Source: Eudromia elegans (Eukaryota; Chordata; Aves; Tinamiformes; Tinamidae). From it: a stretch of 64,000 nt of DNA. The notes below the pieces were generated by a model that made no database searches, had not been told where the DNA came from, and saw only the letters and a list, made by a program, of their open reading frames with translations. The stretch lies in NCBI GenBank assembly GCA_003342815.1, contig PTEX01000094.1, positions 62,001 to 126,000 of the forward strand, read 5' to 3'. This document shows, piece after piece, positions 48,290 through 62,143 of the stretch (its first letter is position 1; each line of letters begins with the position of its first letter). Position numbers and translations under genes: made by a program.

Positions 48290-48745
48290 GGGTTTTAGTT
48301 TGGCTGGGAGTGCAGCAAGGACTGTCTTTGGGAACTGAGTGGGATTGGAGGGCCAGGAGGTCAGGAGATTCCGTAGCCACCATCCCTCAGCAAGGTGAGC
48401 GGGACTGATCCCATGATAATAGCCAGGTTCAGCCAAAACTCCAGATTGCCAAACAAACTGATAGTGATAAAACTGGCCTGGTGTCAGGAACATAAATCAG
48501 CAAATATGGGTCAGGACCAGGTCTAGAGAGACCTGTAGTAGCTGGGTCAACAACAGCTTATGTAAGTAAGTCCATCGCAGTGGGGCAACACCAGGCTGGG
48601 GCTGCCAAGGCAATCTGTAGCTCAGGCAAGGACCATCTGATCAGCTGATTCAATGGGAAGGAAAGGAAACTTGTACCAGGCAGAGCTCTATCCAGAACAC
48701 CCGAGCCCTCACAGCCAAGCCTCTCAGTGACTGGGATGTTCTCAA
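48290..48745. other. Unclassified GC-richer block inside the intron
   Basis: This block has a base composition unlike the flanking AT-rich intron, being G/C-richer and low in long A/T runs. It looks like an old interspersed repeat or a constrained non-coding element. I cannot assign it to a family, and I see no terminal repeats or RT/transposase motifs. Frames are short. Confidence 0.25.
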
Positions 48746-49390
48746 CTCCCCAACAAGGATTAAACTTCCAAAGTTAATCTTCTAAGTGTCTCCACTTACT
48801 GTGTTTTTTTTCACTTCATGGAGCAGAACTGGATCAATTTCTGATGAAACTGAGCTGCAAGATGTGCTTCAGAAGTGTATATAATGAGCTTCAGGGACTA
48901 ATGGATATTTAGTTGCTAGGGCTGGAACTAATCTGGCATGAAAACGTGCAGATCATGCATAGTGGAGGTGTCCAGTTCTCAGCACCCGCTGTTTCGCTCT
49001 ACAGATCTGGTCCTAGCACTGCACAACCTATGTTAACGTGTGGAGAGCTGAACTCCCTGCTGCAAGCTTGCCCTGGAGTCAGGCATTCTCACAAATATAC
49101 TCGAGTTTTCTGACCAAGGGAAGTAGATTATTCAGTCCATATCAGAGAGCGTAGGAGGTCATTAACATGCTCATAGTGAGAACAGTTGGAAAATCAGTTC
49201 TCTGCAGTAAAACAGGAATCAAGACTACTTTGGTGCATGTGGGCTAGATGTGGACTCCTCTAGACCCTGATTCAAGTGGAAGGATTTAAAGGCAACTGCC
49301 AACATTTTAGGGGACAGAAATAACACTTCCAGGTCATCTGGAAAGAGAAAATCCCTGTAACAGACAGAAATGAAATCTCACAGACCCTGT

Positions 49391-49471
49391 GTGTGCAGGG
49401 GGGTTGGACTAGATGACCTCTAGAGGTCCCTTCCAACCCTAGGCATTCTATGATTCTATGATTCTATGATA
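49391..49471 (+). mobile_element. CR1 3'-end fragment with (ATTCTATG)3 tail
   Basis: The text 'gggttggactagatgacctc' then 'tagaggtcccttccaaccct' is the CR1 3' terminus. It is followed by three exact ATTCTATG units at 49,445-49,468. The copy lies in the same orientation as COL22A1, inside its intron. The intact tail suggests a fairly recent insertion. Confidence 0.92.
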
Positions 49472-50618
49472 TGGACCAGCACTTTTGTTCTTCACATGAT
49501 TGAGTAAACTGACTTTTTATCATGGGTTCAATACAAGCAGTTTTACTTTGTGAGGGGACACTAAACTGGAACTACTAGAGGTGATTGTGACCATAGATAA
49601 ATTGAGTTTGTAGAGATGTTTTCAGTCCTAAAACTACAATAATTTGTTAGGGTGTATGTCATGCAAGAGTCAAATAAATAAAGCCTATATATATGTGTGT
49701 GTATTTTGTCTAACTGGTGTATTGTGATAATCTATGTTTGTCTGGGACTTTTTATGATTGTACAGTGTATTGTCTTGGATATGCTCAGAGAGAGCTACAA
49801 GATATCTCCTGGGAGATCTACTTCCTTGGCAAGCAGCTGACAAATATATGATCTGTCTGGGTTTGCAGGACAAGAAGGCTGCAATTAAAATACATTTGCC
49901 TTTCAAATTACACAGACCTCAGATTACAAATATCATGAATAGAGCCAAAAGGGTGGATGTGGGGATATATGAACTTTTTCCTTACAAAAGAACTGTCCTT
50001 TGTTGTCACGGAAGCTATCCCAGTATTCAGTGAGTCATCCTTTAGTCAATAGTCAATAGTGGACAGCCTCAAAATCAAAATAATGTTGTTGCAATCTTTC
50101 TTCAACAAGGTATCATGCTGAGCAGAAGAACTGCTTCTAGCTAAGGATAAATAAATCATAATGTTAATGAAAGGGAAGACATGAAAGCTTCACTAGTCAA
50201 TGTCAGAATTGGCATAGGCAAGGTCATGGCAGCTGTCTTGATCTGCCAAGGTCATTTCAGAGGGTTACATGAGTAAAGGGATCATAAAAGTAACTGTGCT
50301 GAGATTTTTAAAGGGAAAAAATAGCTTCATATGCATGTAAACAGTACAGGCAAAAGACTGAGCAAAGAAGCATTCAGTAGTGCAGAAAAAGAGAGCTTGC
50401 CTTTCAAAGTGAAATGCGTGCTCATCTACTATAGATGGCCTGAAATAGATGAGGTCACATGAAGAAAGGCTGAGAACCTGCACTTTTTCTGTAGAATAGG
50501 GAAAGAGTTTGCTACCTCCTCAAAATCATTCACTAAATAGAAATGCCTACAGCATATTTGGTTTGTCCGATACTTGTCTTCCAGCTTCCCTTAGTGACAT
50601 ATTCTAACACTCCTGCAG

Positions 50619-51185
50619 GTTGCAAGAACGTACACTATGACCTTGTATTCCTCTTGGATGCCTCCTCCAGCGTTGGAAAGGAAGATTTTGAGAAGGTTCG
50701 CCAGTGGGTGTCCAATTTGGTGGAAACGTTTGAGATTGGCCCAGACAAAACCCATGTAGGTGTGGTGCGGTACAGCGATCGGCCGACCACGGAGTTTGAC
50801 CTGGGAAGGTACAAAACTCGCCAAGAAATTAAAGAAGCTGCGCAAAAAATTAAGTATTATGGGGGTAACACAAACACTGGAGATGCTCTGAGGTACATCA
50901 ACAGTTACAGCTTTTCCAAAGAAGCAGGTGGGAGACTTAGTGACCAAACTGTTAAAAAGGTGGCTATCCTTCTGACGGATGGAAGAAGCCAGGATTATGT
51001 CTTAGACGCGGCCACCGCAGCTCATCAGGCTGGGATTAGGATCTTTGCTGTGGGTGTTGGTGAAGCCTTAAAAGAGGAACTGGATGAAATTGCTTCAGAA
51101 CCCAAGTCTGCACACGTGTTTCACGTTTCTGATTACAACGCCATTGATAAAATTCGGGGCAAGTTGAGAAGACGCCTTTGTGAAA
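50619..51185 (+). CDS. COL22A1: COL22A1 exon encoding the von Willebrand factor A domain
   Basis: A 567-base exon in phase 1-1 encodes Gly31 (completed) to Glu219 plus the first base of the next codon. It holds one entire vWA domain: D-L-V-F-L-L-D (38-44), the MIDAS motif D44-A-S46-S-S48, G-G-N-T115-N-T with the MIDAS threonine, and L-L-T-D151-G with the MIDAS aspartate. All metal-coordinating residues are present, so divalent-cation binding is possible. C32 and C218 bracket the domain and probably form a disulphide. The segments V-G-K-E-D-F-E-K-V-R-Q-W-V and S-E-P-K-S-A-H-V-F-H-V-S-D match my memory of human COL22A1 better than COL21A1 or other FACITs. The domain is extracellular and should precede the thrombospondin-N-like and collagenous regions. 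The exon closes at GAAA|GTAAGT. Reading on into the intron meets TAG at 51,191. Confidence 0.92.
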
Positions 51186-54100
51186 GTAAGTAGAGCTCCC
51201 ACTTTTAGGAAATGAGAATTTTAATAGGTTCGGTTAGCACATTGGTATGAAAAATCTGTAATTGTTTTCCTTCACACTTCCCTGCTTATTATTCTGTGCT
51301 GCTAATCCTTTATTTTAGTGTCTTTGATATCCTGCTCTGTAAGAGGTCATTTTACTATCTGAAGAAGTGATAAATTGCTCGTTTTGAGTTCCTCAGACAA
51401 GGTCAGTATTAACTATAGGTCAGCTGACAGTGGTGAAACTAGAGAACAAGCATGGATTTGCTTTTTGTTCTGATATTGTTTATTTGCTTTATAATATTTT
51501 GGACATAAAAAATTTTAATCTATTTCCAGGGCATCCTAGCATAGATATGGAAGATGATGTCTTATTTATATACAGAATTTGAAACAGGTCTCTTTTTTTT
51601 ATTTTCTGGTATTACAGTATAAAAAGTGTGCTCCGGATGCTGCTGAGAATAATTGTTTAGGAAGAAAAAGGGATACCTGGGAACATACAAGCCTCTGGAT
51701 AGATGGAGGATATCATCCATGCAGCAGGCTCGTGCCATGCTAGTGTTTAGTTTGTGTGTATTCTAAGACAAAAGCATACATTGCCAGAGCCAAGCAGGAT
51801 TTTAATAGACATAATCCTCTGTGAGCTCTTTGGAGACACATGAATCAAGTAGAGGAAATGGCAGAGCATTTTTCTGGTTTACTGACCAATGATGAGTCTT
51901 CCAGTCCTTGTGCTGCTGTACTATAGACTGTGTGGAGTCAAGCAGTGCTGTAGACAGTGGAGGTCACACCAGCAGCTGTTCAGAATCAACTGCCTCTGGT
52001 CTCGCTGGATGTCTGTCCTCATCTCCATCATTCCATTTTGCTATATTTGACTGAATTCGTTGCTAAGAACACATCACTAAGTTCATTAATAGCATTTTAG
52101 CTCTCATTTGATACCATGGAAGTAAGTGTAGCAGATTTGGAAAATAGCATGCCTACTCAGTGGAATGTTGTAGCAGTGGGAGATATTTTTGCCAAACTTC
52201 TCCATTACATTTTGGGCTATAGTTAGCAAGAAAATTTAGGTGATATGTTTTTACATGACAGCAGGAGACATATACTCTACTAAAAATTCCAGAGATGCCT
52301 TGTGTTTTCTAAATAGGATTTCTGCTTATATACCACACAGATGAGATGAGGCAGCCATGGAATATTTATAAATATACTGGCACCTGCTTTTGCTAGGTAA
52401 ATACTAGGTTTTTGCTTGTCAAGAGAGCAGATTGCTTTGATTTCAAAACATGTTTCATTTGAAACTGAATTTCATAAGTTAGTGTGTGTATATAGAGCAG
52501 TCAGCTTGCATTGGGTTAGTTGGGGTTAGCATTTGACATCTAAGCCTCAGTCGAGGGGACATTGGAATGGTCCCCTAAAAAACAGCATCCGCTCATAGAA
52601 TATTGCTTCATAAGCATGTTTTTTGTTTCCAAAGCCAGAAAATGTGTCTTTAGAATTATAGTCTCTGGAAAGGGTTTTTCATTCTACAGCTAGTGATAGA
52701 AGAAATACAAGTGGATGTTTTCCAAAGGACTGTGGGAGTATTTGCTCACTCTTGGACCGGGAAATCTGAGACAGTGATTAATATTCTGCACAGTCTTCCC
52801 AGCTGCTTGAGGAGTTGACCAAAGGGATTTCTAGGACTGTATTGTACTGGACAAAATCTCCTTACATGGCTCCCTTAGTGATTTAACTGATTGGCCTGCT
52901 AGAGTTTGGGCAAACCTGGCAGAATCAGTATGTTGTGATAGCTGCTTGCCCCTCATGGGTGAGTTATGGGGTGGTTGTTGCTTTCTTCCTGCTGAGATGA
53001 GAGGCCTATTACCAGACTGCTCAATGAGAAGCAGCTCTACTGCTGCATATTTAGCTGCATACTGAGGTCTTCTTGCAGCTTATGGAGAATTGTTGCCTGA
53101 ACCTTTAGATGGCTCAACACACAGCACCATTTTTCAATACTGATGTCAGCAGAACGACTTGGAAGACTAGTTGTCATGGCAGAATCTGGCAGGCCTATGG
53201 CTGTCTTTATCAGAATTAATTGATTCTTTTCTTTTATGTATAATGTAGCTCTTCAATCAATTTTTAGTTGCCTGTGAGATTCATTTATCAGCAATAAATT
53301 CCTTCCCAGATGTGCAGAATATCAAAAGATTATATCATCCCTGGAATCTCGATTCTTTACATGCTGAAGGGGAGAGGGTTAAAATGTTTCAGTGACTGGA
53401 TGGTGCCAATAGCTTGTCATTGATCTGAATGGATACAGAGATAGTCTTAAAAACACTTGCATTCATATGGTTTTATATATATACACATATGTATTTTGTG
53501 ACTGAGCACATATAATGTAGGTTTTAACCCTATTTTAACAGAATCACTGCTCTATTTCTGCCATAAAAGGGCTCCCAGCCTTAAAGACAATAACTTGAAC
53601 ATGCTGTTCAAAGTAATGGCCTAAAAAATTAAGAAGTGTCATTCTTGAAGTCCGTGTTGCTCAGATTCATGGTATATTCGTAGAAGAGCTCATCATGACA
53701 ATGACAGACTTTTCTTCCTGGACTTCAACATCAGAAATATCTCATGCACAAAGATCATTCCAAAGAACAGACAGCTGAATATTTTGGGTGATAAATATAG
53801 AAAGAGTAGATAGTTCCCATGAGACACACCAGTATGGCCAAACCACACATCTAACAGTATTTACCCAACTGTTGACATGAGTATCATGGCACCTCCCATT
53901 TTCCAGTTTTCTTAAGCTCTGAGATTTTCCTGCATGCTTAATCTTTTCTAGGTAATTTTGTTATGGTATAGGAAAGGACCATAACAAACTGTCAGAAATG
54001 GGAAAACTAGACTATTTTTACTGAGCTTGACTGTGGTTGTAGTTCCTATTCTTTTGGTTGGCAGAGCAGACTTGAGAATTTGTAGACTGGTTTTGCTCTC

Positions 54101-57100
54101 ACAGTTTGGGGTTTGTCTTTCTCTGGGTTCTCTAAAAGTTCAGTTTAGTTTCAAATCCTGCTTGGTCTTATTGCAAAGTCTTACAGGAGCTGGTTTTCAT
54201 CATTGTGATGATTTGTAGAGACTTCCCACAAATATGAACATAGCTTCCTGGCATCTCAACAGACATCAGTATGTGGCCACAAGTGGACCTATACATTTAT
54301 TCTCAAAAATCTGTGGCATCCACCTCCATGTTAAATGCAGAGACAGTGAGGTATATTGGAGTAGTGACTACTAAGGAACTGAGCAAAATCTGATTAACAG
54401 AAGATGTCCCATGGAAATGACCTAACTCCTGTGCTTTCTCATGTAAGAATGTAATCACTTGCCAATGGTTTGGAAGGTCTGATAAAAGCTCAGCAGCCAA
54501 CTTTAATTTTTATTTTAGCAACTGGAACTAGGCAGTGGCCCAACTGACATCCCTTCTGATACCTTTTGTTGCTCCTTGATACTCTTTTCTCCCTCAGCTG
54601 CAGTGATGTTTTTTTCAAGCACTACACCCACCTAAATCTATATCTTGTAGCAATCCTTCATGTCACAGGTGACAGGATCACATATCCTTCATTATCGTAT
54701 TTGCTGGCCAAACTGCAGTTTTCTGCAAAGGCATAAAATGACCATGACAAAGTTTCCAGCTGATTTAGCCTGTGCTTGAAAGAGAAGCAAAACTTTGACT
54801 TTTCATGGGTGGTAGCCTGGGAGGAGATAAAATACTCGACGGACTTAGTGCTGGTGGCATTATATAACTTTATTCTGTCATTACGTGGGTTGAAGGACAA
54901 CCTGCTATTATGGTTTATGGCTCCAGGATGCATAGCAAAGGTATTCTTATTCTCTTAGCGATTTTTTTCTTTTTCAAATCAAATGCCTGTCTCAAACACT
55001 CAAATGTTATTTTCCACCTGGTCCAATCACCACCAGTATAAAGTAAAAACATTGCAGTACTGGGATCTGGCAGGCAAAGCTCAGAAAGTGAGCAGCAAAT
55101 CTTGGTTGCTCCACACAGAAATGACTCTTTTCCCAGAACAGGCCTTCCATTGTGTTCTGCTGTAGCACAATGTAGGTATCATTTAAATAACTTCCTATTA
55201 CACTTGAGACACTGGAATTAAGAGGTTTATTCTGAGATTAGCAACAGCACTGTTTCATGATCAGTTTAAGACAGCACTGCTGCTAAAAATGAGAGTCTTT
55301 CTCTTCCTATCTTCCTTCTCCCATCTGTCAGCACAGACATTCATGTGGCCCTACCATGAACTACAGCAGGGAGCTGATGAATATTCTTATTTTCTTTCCT
55401 GGATCAGTTTTTACTCAGGTTTAGTTCAACATGAAGGCACATGTGCATTTTCTGTCCCAGGGACAAAATGGCACAAGGGGACAAGAGCTAATTCAGGGAA
55501 AAAAAGGACTTGGATTGCATCTTTTGATATGGTGCTAGTTTGTATCAGCTAGATGAACTGCATAACATGATGTAATGCTTAAGAAAAGGGAGCAAAATCC
55601 TTTGTACTCCTACCTGTAAGCCAGAGCCTGTGTTCTGTTTTCCTCAGATTAAAATGTGCACTAAAATGAGTTACTGGAGAGGTTCTTCATGTTCAAACTC
55701 AGCTTCTAGACTTTATGGAACCTTCCTCGTCTTGAACAAAGTGTTATACAAAATTATCCAATTGCAGACTGACCTCATCATCATCCTACTACATGTTTCT
55801 TAAGCAGATTTTCAGGATGTATAATTATTTCTGAGTTACCATTGACAGTTTCTTACTGTGAAGAGCAGGACTAAAAACTCCCCCTCCTCAAACACGTGTG
55901 TGTTTTTGGCTCGAAGCACCTTGCCAGGGTTCAGTGGTAGATAGGATGAGCAAATTGACCACTATTCTCGCCTACATGCTGGCTATCTGATAGCTCCTCC
56001 AGGCAGCACATTATGATTCGTGTGATCTTGCAGCCTGGTAGCTTCTCTCTTCAGAACAGATCTTAGTTCTGTTACAGTTTTGGAAAGAGATTTATTGATT
56101 TATATTTCTTCCCTCGTTTGCTGAGAAAAGCAATGTCTTGAGAAGGAAATTCTGCTTTGCAGCAGCCGTGGTCTTATTTCTCTTTTTGTTCAGGGAGCAA
56201 AGGTGAGGACTCAACAGTCATTTAAACACCGCAGTTTTAGAAATAACTCTTTGGCAGAAAATGGAATTGCTTCCACTCTTCTTTGATAAAACTGGAAAAA
56301 AAAAATCTGTAATTCTATTCCAAACCTGCAGATCTCTACGAACTATTGGGAGCCTTAGTAAGGGACTTTTTTAAAATATAGAGTCCTAAAGTATTATAAA
56401 ATGAGATCAATTTTTTCCATTTTCCTTTCTCATCTCCAGTTTCTTTCTTTAACGGTTGCATACAAATAGTAGCAGCATAGAACATGGGCAACTACTTTAC
56501 ATAAAACAATGAATTTCTGTATTGCTTACCATGTCTTGTCCCAAATCAGAGAATCTAGTTGAATGATAACATCTCTCCAAGTTTATAAAAGTGTCTTTCT
56601 TGCCTTTCAGATAGGAAATCTCTGAACAATGTTTAATGTACAGTAAAACTAATTGTAGAGGCAGAAAGAAGATTAGACTCACGACAGATAAAAGTAAGTC
56701 CCAGACATTATAAAGAAGCATTGAGACAATCGAAAAAAGTATGGCAGGAAAAATTACATCTTATGAAAAATTAATGTGCCATTTAGAGAACAAGAAGAGG
56801 AAAAATATCGTGACTATGGGAGCCATTTCTAAACAGTGTTGGAATGTAAGAGAAATACAGAAATAGGAACAGACAAAAAGCTGGAACATATTGTCATGTG
56901 CTAAAAGTTATTAGTAGCTTATTTCCAACAGCACCCTGCAGCCCTCATTGATTTTGCAGGAGCTGTGGGTGCTCAGCAGTATCAAAAATTAGGCCATGGA
57001 GCCCAATACTGATGCAGCTGAAAACAGGAGGGAGGTTTCTGTCTGCTCCAGTGGACTCTGAACAACAGGGTAAAGGAGAGGACTCGTCCTTTGGCTAATG

Positions 57101-58978
57101 CTGCCAGTCTTGGTGTTTGCTTTCTAATGGGCCCACGAGGGATGTTCAGTAGAAAGAATGATCTGTGAAGGCTTGTGTAGCAGGGCCAAGGTCAGGGCAG
57201 CCGGGCAGGCGCTTGGCAGGAGTCTCAGGGAAGGCGCAGAAAAACCTCTGAGGTCTCGGGTTTAGTTACAGGCTTTTCTGTCCAAGCCAAACAGAGAGCC
57301 GAGGAGCAATCTCTTGGCACATGTCCTTTGCCAAGCTGAAGGGACGTTAAACCTCAGCAGGCCAAGACAGCTTCTGTGCGCCCCGGGCTTCTTTTCTCCT
57401 TCATTACCACCCCTAAAATGACCTCATTAAATAAAATGCACTTATTTAATGTTCTAGGCCTGCCTTTATGCTCTGGGTTTTTTTTTTGCAAATTCCAGAA
57501 ATTCCATCAAAAATCTAATTGTGTATTTCAGCATAGACTGTTTCTATTCTTTGGGTGTAACTTGCAAGATTCATGTTTTGAATTGAATGGTTTCTCATGG
57601 GTTTTTTCTGCTCCTGGCTCCATATATTCCAGCCCCCAAAGCCTGTGATGAGGAACTGCAATGAGAAATGCAGATCTCTAACAACCCGGGTAAATCTGTA
57701 CTAGAACATGTGAGCCTGGAGGCCCCATCATGGGTGCTGGGTCTCCATGTTGGGGCACAGCCAACGCTTGCTACAGTCTTCCTTAGAGCAAAAGGGCTGG
57801 ATAAATAGCTTTTTTTCTAATGAAGTAGTTTTACTACAAAATTTGTCACCATTTGCACCTGTATTCCTGTCACCCAAAAGTCAATAAACCTCAGACCTAG
57901 TTAATACACCTGTTTTTTGGCAACACCTGAAACAAATTACCCAGGATTAGTTATCATTATAGTCTTGGGATGGAAATATCGCCATCACTTCTGACCTATA
58001 TATTTAGAAGACAGTCAAATTTATCCCTGTGCTCAGAACCTAAATCTTTTAAATTCCAAATAATCTGAAACCTCAGGAATATCTCTAGTGCCTTTAAACC
58101 TTGCTCTCTCCAATGTAGAGACATCCAGAATTTGTTACTGGGATTCATGCTTAGATAAAATAACAATTTCCTTTTGCATCACCTTTTTCCATGACTCACA
58201 TGGCCCACTTGCTTCTGTGGAATGTTTTTAAAGGTTATTAGTTCTCTCTGCAACTGAATTTCGCTTCTCATTTTGTTTTCAAATGATCTGAGCCAACAGA
58301 CAAAATTGAAGCGTGTTGCACTGGTCTGCTGGGAATATTTCTTCCACAGTGGTAGAGACAGAGCATGGTTTAGCTGGTGGGCTATTTTTGTTAGCAAATT
58401 GCAGGGTTAGTGTTTCAATCCCATCAAGGTTTCTACAAGTTACACCCAGAGATCCAATTCCTTTTCTCCAATTGGTAATCTGTTTATGAAATAAAATAAA
58501 AGCAGTGGGAGCATCTTGATCACCTCAGGAAGCTGCTTTTTGATAAGGCAATAATTAGTTTCTTTAAAATGCAAATACGAGTCTGAGACAAGTTCTGCTG
58601 TATTAAGCACTTAGAAATGATGGAGAACAGTTTGCAGCTCTCCATAAAATGCCTTTAGGCCCCGCATTTTGGGAATAGTAAGTACTGATGCTAAACATTG
58701 ATAGATGCAGGGAGGGTCTCTTTCAAGTAAGAGAGATCAGTTGGGTACAGCGGTCACGTGCTGTCCTAAACTGTTGAGTGGCAATCTGGTTTGATGTTAA
58801 CTTTCAAAATTCACTTTGTTTCATTACAACTTAATAGTCAAATATAGTGTCAGTTTGACTATAACGTCATCTGTACTTGGGGTAATTAAGAATTTTACAC
58901 ACAATACACATGCACATAAACATATATATATTTAATCCTAGGAAATAATGATGTGCCCTTTCAGCCAGAAGTGTCAGG

Positions 58979-59000
58979 GTTTGTTGTTGTTGTTGTTTTT
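58979..59000. repeat. (TTG)n simple repeat
   Basis: About six TTG units ending in a short T run, inside the COL22A1 intron. Confidence 0.85.
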
Positions 59001-60655
59001 TGAGTGTTCTTCACAATTAGTTAAATTAAAAGCCATAACACGTTGAAGCTCCAGTGGAGATGAAACACAGAACATTTTTACTGCGATGTAACTGGGCAAG
59101 ATCAACTCACTCTACTTCTGGTCTAGATTTTGTTTAGTTACTTGGCAGTAGAAATCACTGTGCTTTGTTCCCCCAGGATTTTATAGTAAGATACATAGCA
59201 TGTATTAGTTATCTGCTATAAAAACATCTCACTTTTGGCAGTGAAGACACTGTGAGAGGCTGCAGTACTAAGAGGACACAAGTCGGATGGTGGAACAGAA
59301 TTTTAGTCACAGGTGCTGTTGCTTTTTGGCAAATCACTCTAATTACTTGAGGGTGTTTCTGAGATTAAAGCAGATGCTGGATCAGAACTGAGATCTGTAA
59401 ATTCAATTAAACCATATTGTGTCTTTATCTTCAGGTATCTTCAGTGGGATTCAAATTGCTTAGCTTCAGCAGCCTGAAAGTTATTCATCTAGACTCTTGA
59501 TAGTCAGCAGAAAGAGAGACGTCTCCAGAGAGTGATTCATCCTTTTCTAGGACTGTCCAAGACAGACATGATTCAACCTCTGAATCCTCTCTCTTTTCAT
59601 TAACTTTTCAGAGGGCTTAGATAACTTGTGATAGTGGATTCTGCATCTTGACAGCCAAAAGCAAATAAACTAAATCTTTCCCCATGATGTTCTGGGAATA
59701 CAATAATACTTAGTTACTTACGCCAGTAAATTCCTCTTCCAGGATTTATATTGCAGACACGTATATAGACCAGCCTGATTATATTGTGCACCTTCCTCTT
59801 CAAGCTTCTATTGCTCAGAAGTGTGTGTTATGTTTCTTGTCTAGCCATCTAAGGGCATGGTATTTGTACAGTCACAGGAGAAAATAGAAATTAAGGGAAC
59901 TATTATCAAATATGTCGTTTTGGACCTAACATGGCATTTGCCAAATTGTATGGAATCTACAAATCATGTGCAGGAGAGAAAATATATATGAAAAAAAAAA
60001 GAGTTCCTCTCCTTTTCTGTGTCTCTTATCTCTCTTACATTGTGATAAATTGGCCCCTGATGAAAACAAAACAAAACAAAACAGTGTGATACTGTCTGCT
60101 GCAGTCTGTTTATGTATCATACCAAGGAAACAGTGCTTTAAAGAGCAACTAATGGCTGAAGTACAATTAAGAGTAACGGAGACAGCTATTTTAATTGCTA
60201 TAGTGGAAAGACACCTTTGCTGGGAGTAGCTTTTTGTTGTTGTTTTTGTTAATTGGAGCATGAAGGATGCATCTTGAGATAGGCTGACAAATCCACTTCT
60301 GTTTAATGATCTTTCACGTTTTCACTGCAGTAAAGTCAGGCTCAGAAACAAAACTCTTCTCCATACTGGAATAAACTGGGAAGGATCTTGACTGGGACCG
60401 CAGAGCCCTGCCATGTTACCAAGCCAGTTACTCATCTATGCTGATCATCTTCTTGATTTGACATCATACTGTCAACCTAAGAACTGACATGGAGGACTTG
60501 GTAATAAAAACGCCCAATGGAAGAAATGCAAGAGCTGCTTGTGGGTTTGAGGCCGTGAATGGGACTGGGAGAATAGCAAATGACTGAATCAACAGCATTT
60601 CTATGTATGTGTTTAACTAAGCAGGTAGTTTCAAACATTGTTCAAGTTTCGTTTG

Positions 60656-60679
60656 AGTTACCTACTCAGGTAGGTAACT
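60656..60679. repeat. 10-bp perfect inverted repeat with 4-base loop
   Basis: 'agttacctac' - tcag - 'gtaggtaact' is a perfect hairpin. A further direct copy, 'ggtaggtaacttcaaac', follows at 60,691-60,707, and a decayed one, 'caggtagtttcaaac', precedes at 60,622-60,636. Confidence 0.85.
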
Positions 60680-62079
60680 TCTTAGCTTTAGGTAGGTAAC
60701 TTCAAACAAGTTGAGACAAACTCATCATCCGTGCCATTTGCACAAGTCTTTGTCTTGTTGGAAGACAACATGGCTCATTTGGAACATTTTGCCTTTTGTG
60801 TATGTACACTACACAGAGGTGTCATAGTGTGCAGGGGACATGCCTAGGAGAGACAGTTCATCCCATCAATTTTCAGGTGATTGAAGGGATCCAGGCAGGT
60901 CTTGGACTTTCAGATTCCTAAAACCCCTTCTCAGTTATGTTTTTATAGAAAAGTGCACAGCTCCAGCAGAGGTAAAAGACAAAGAGGTCTGTTTAGCACT
61001 TGGGAAAGTCTGTTATGTGTCTAGATGAAGAACTTTGGATATACTTTTTTGTTAATAGAGCCCAGAGCCAAATGGGAGGCAGCATTATCTTACCCATGTC
61101 ACATGGGTCATGAGATTTGTCTGAATCATGAATGTATAATGTATTCTGAAAAAAAAAAAAAAAAGGCAAAAATCTTACCAACTTACTGTGGTGATCACAA
61201 ACTAGTATTTTGGGGGGGATATCTGCTAGCTATTCCTCTGAGCTATCAGAAAGCTCTGTGCTGGAATAGTGGGTCATGCATGTTGATTTTCAACAGAGCT
61301 GTTTAAAAACTGGTGCAAAATTTCTGTGCTTTGCAGAGCTCCAAACATTTTCATTCAACATTGTTTCCATTAGCTGTTTTATATTTCCATTAGCAAACAT
61401 AGCAGCTTGCTTGGTTTGATGCTTGGTTTGCTTGTGTATCTGATAAACTGTTCCTTGACTCCATAATGGCATTGATAGTATTCTGTAAATTAATTTCCAT
61501 AGTCTAATATTAGATTTATAATGTGTTTCTTACCTAATGACTTTTTTATATGCTCACAGCTTTATATGCTGTGAGACACTGGCTTCACAGAATGAAAGAT
61601 GATACCAAGGAATCTCTTTATGTCTGTTTTTGAATCAAGGATTTTTATAATCTGTAATTAGCAATTCATCCCAATAGGTGGGATTTATTTATTTTATTTT
61701 AAACTCTTTATGAATATTATTACTTAGTTAAAAATACAGTGCTAGGTGCTTACTGTCAGCATAAGAATAGAGCACATAACCGCTAAATAAATGAAAAAGG
61801 GATGGGTTACTGCACCCCGTCACCACACTCGGTTCTGCAAGCTATTTTTGAGATGATTACATCTCTCAAGATATTTGGTGTTGGAGGTGGGTATATTTAT
61901 TTATTTTAGTGCAAGGGGCCTATATAAAGAAAAGTCTCTGCTTTTTAATTTTTTTTCCTGTGATATCCATGGATTGCACACTTTGGTCATAACCTGTTAT
62001 GCTCTTCTGAAGTTTTCAGACCTATCTCTCAGTCTCATGGGGCCAGAAAGTTTTTCATATCCTACTGCAGATTATTTCT

Positions 62080-62143
62080 CTCTTTCTCTCCTTCCTTCCT
62101 TCTTTCTTTCCTTCCTTCTTTTCTTCCCTTTCTTTTCTTTCAA
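62080..62143. repeat. T/C-rich (TTCC/TTTC)n tract
   Basis: A nearly pure pyrimidine run of mixed TTCC and TTTC units within the intron. Its length is likely variable. Confidence 0.85.

Larger units (their letters stand above)
46607..50618 (+). other. COL22A1: COL22A1 intron between signal-peptide and vWA exons
   Basis: A 4,012-bp GT-AG intron in phase 1. It contains a CR1 3' fragment (49,391-49,471) and a GC-richer unclassified block (48,290-48,745). The acceptor is TCCTGCAG at 50,611-50,618, preceded by a short pyrimidine stretch. Confidence 0.8.

Noticed and set aside
50543..50618. In-frame upstream ATG giving a longer vWA open frame
   Set aside because: The 76 bases before 50,619 are intron with a TCCTGCAG acceptor. 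The natural N-terminus is the signal-peptide exon at 46,516, whose phase fits exactly.
57330..57352. CTTGGC...GCCAAG palindrome as an NFI site
   Set aside because: The half-sites are 11 bases apart, not the 5 required for a full NFI site.
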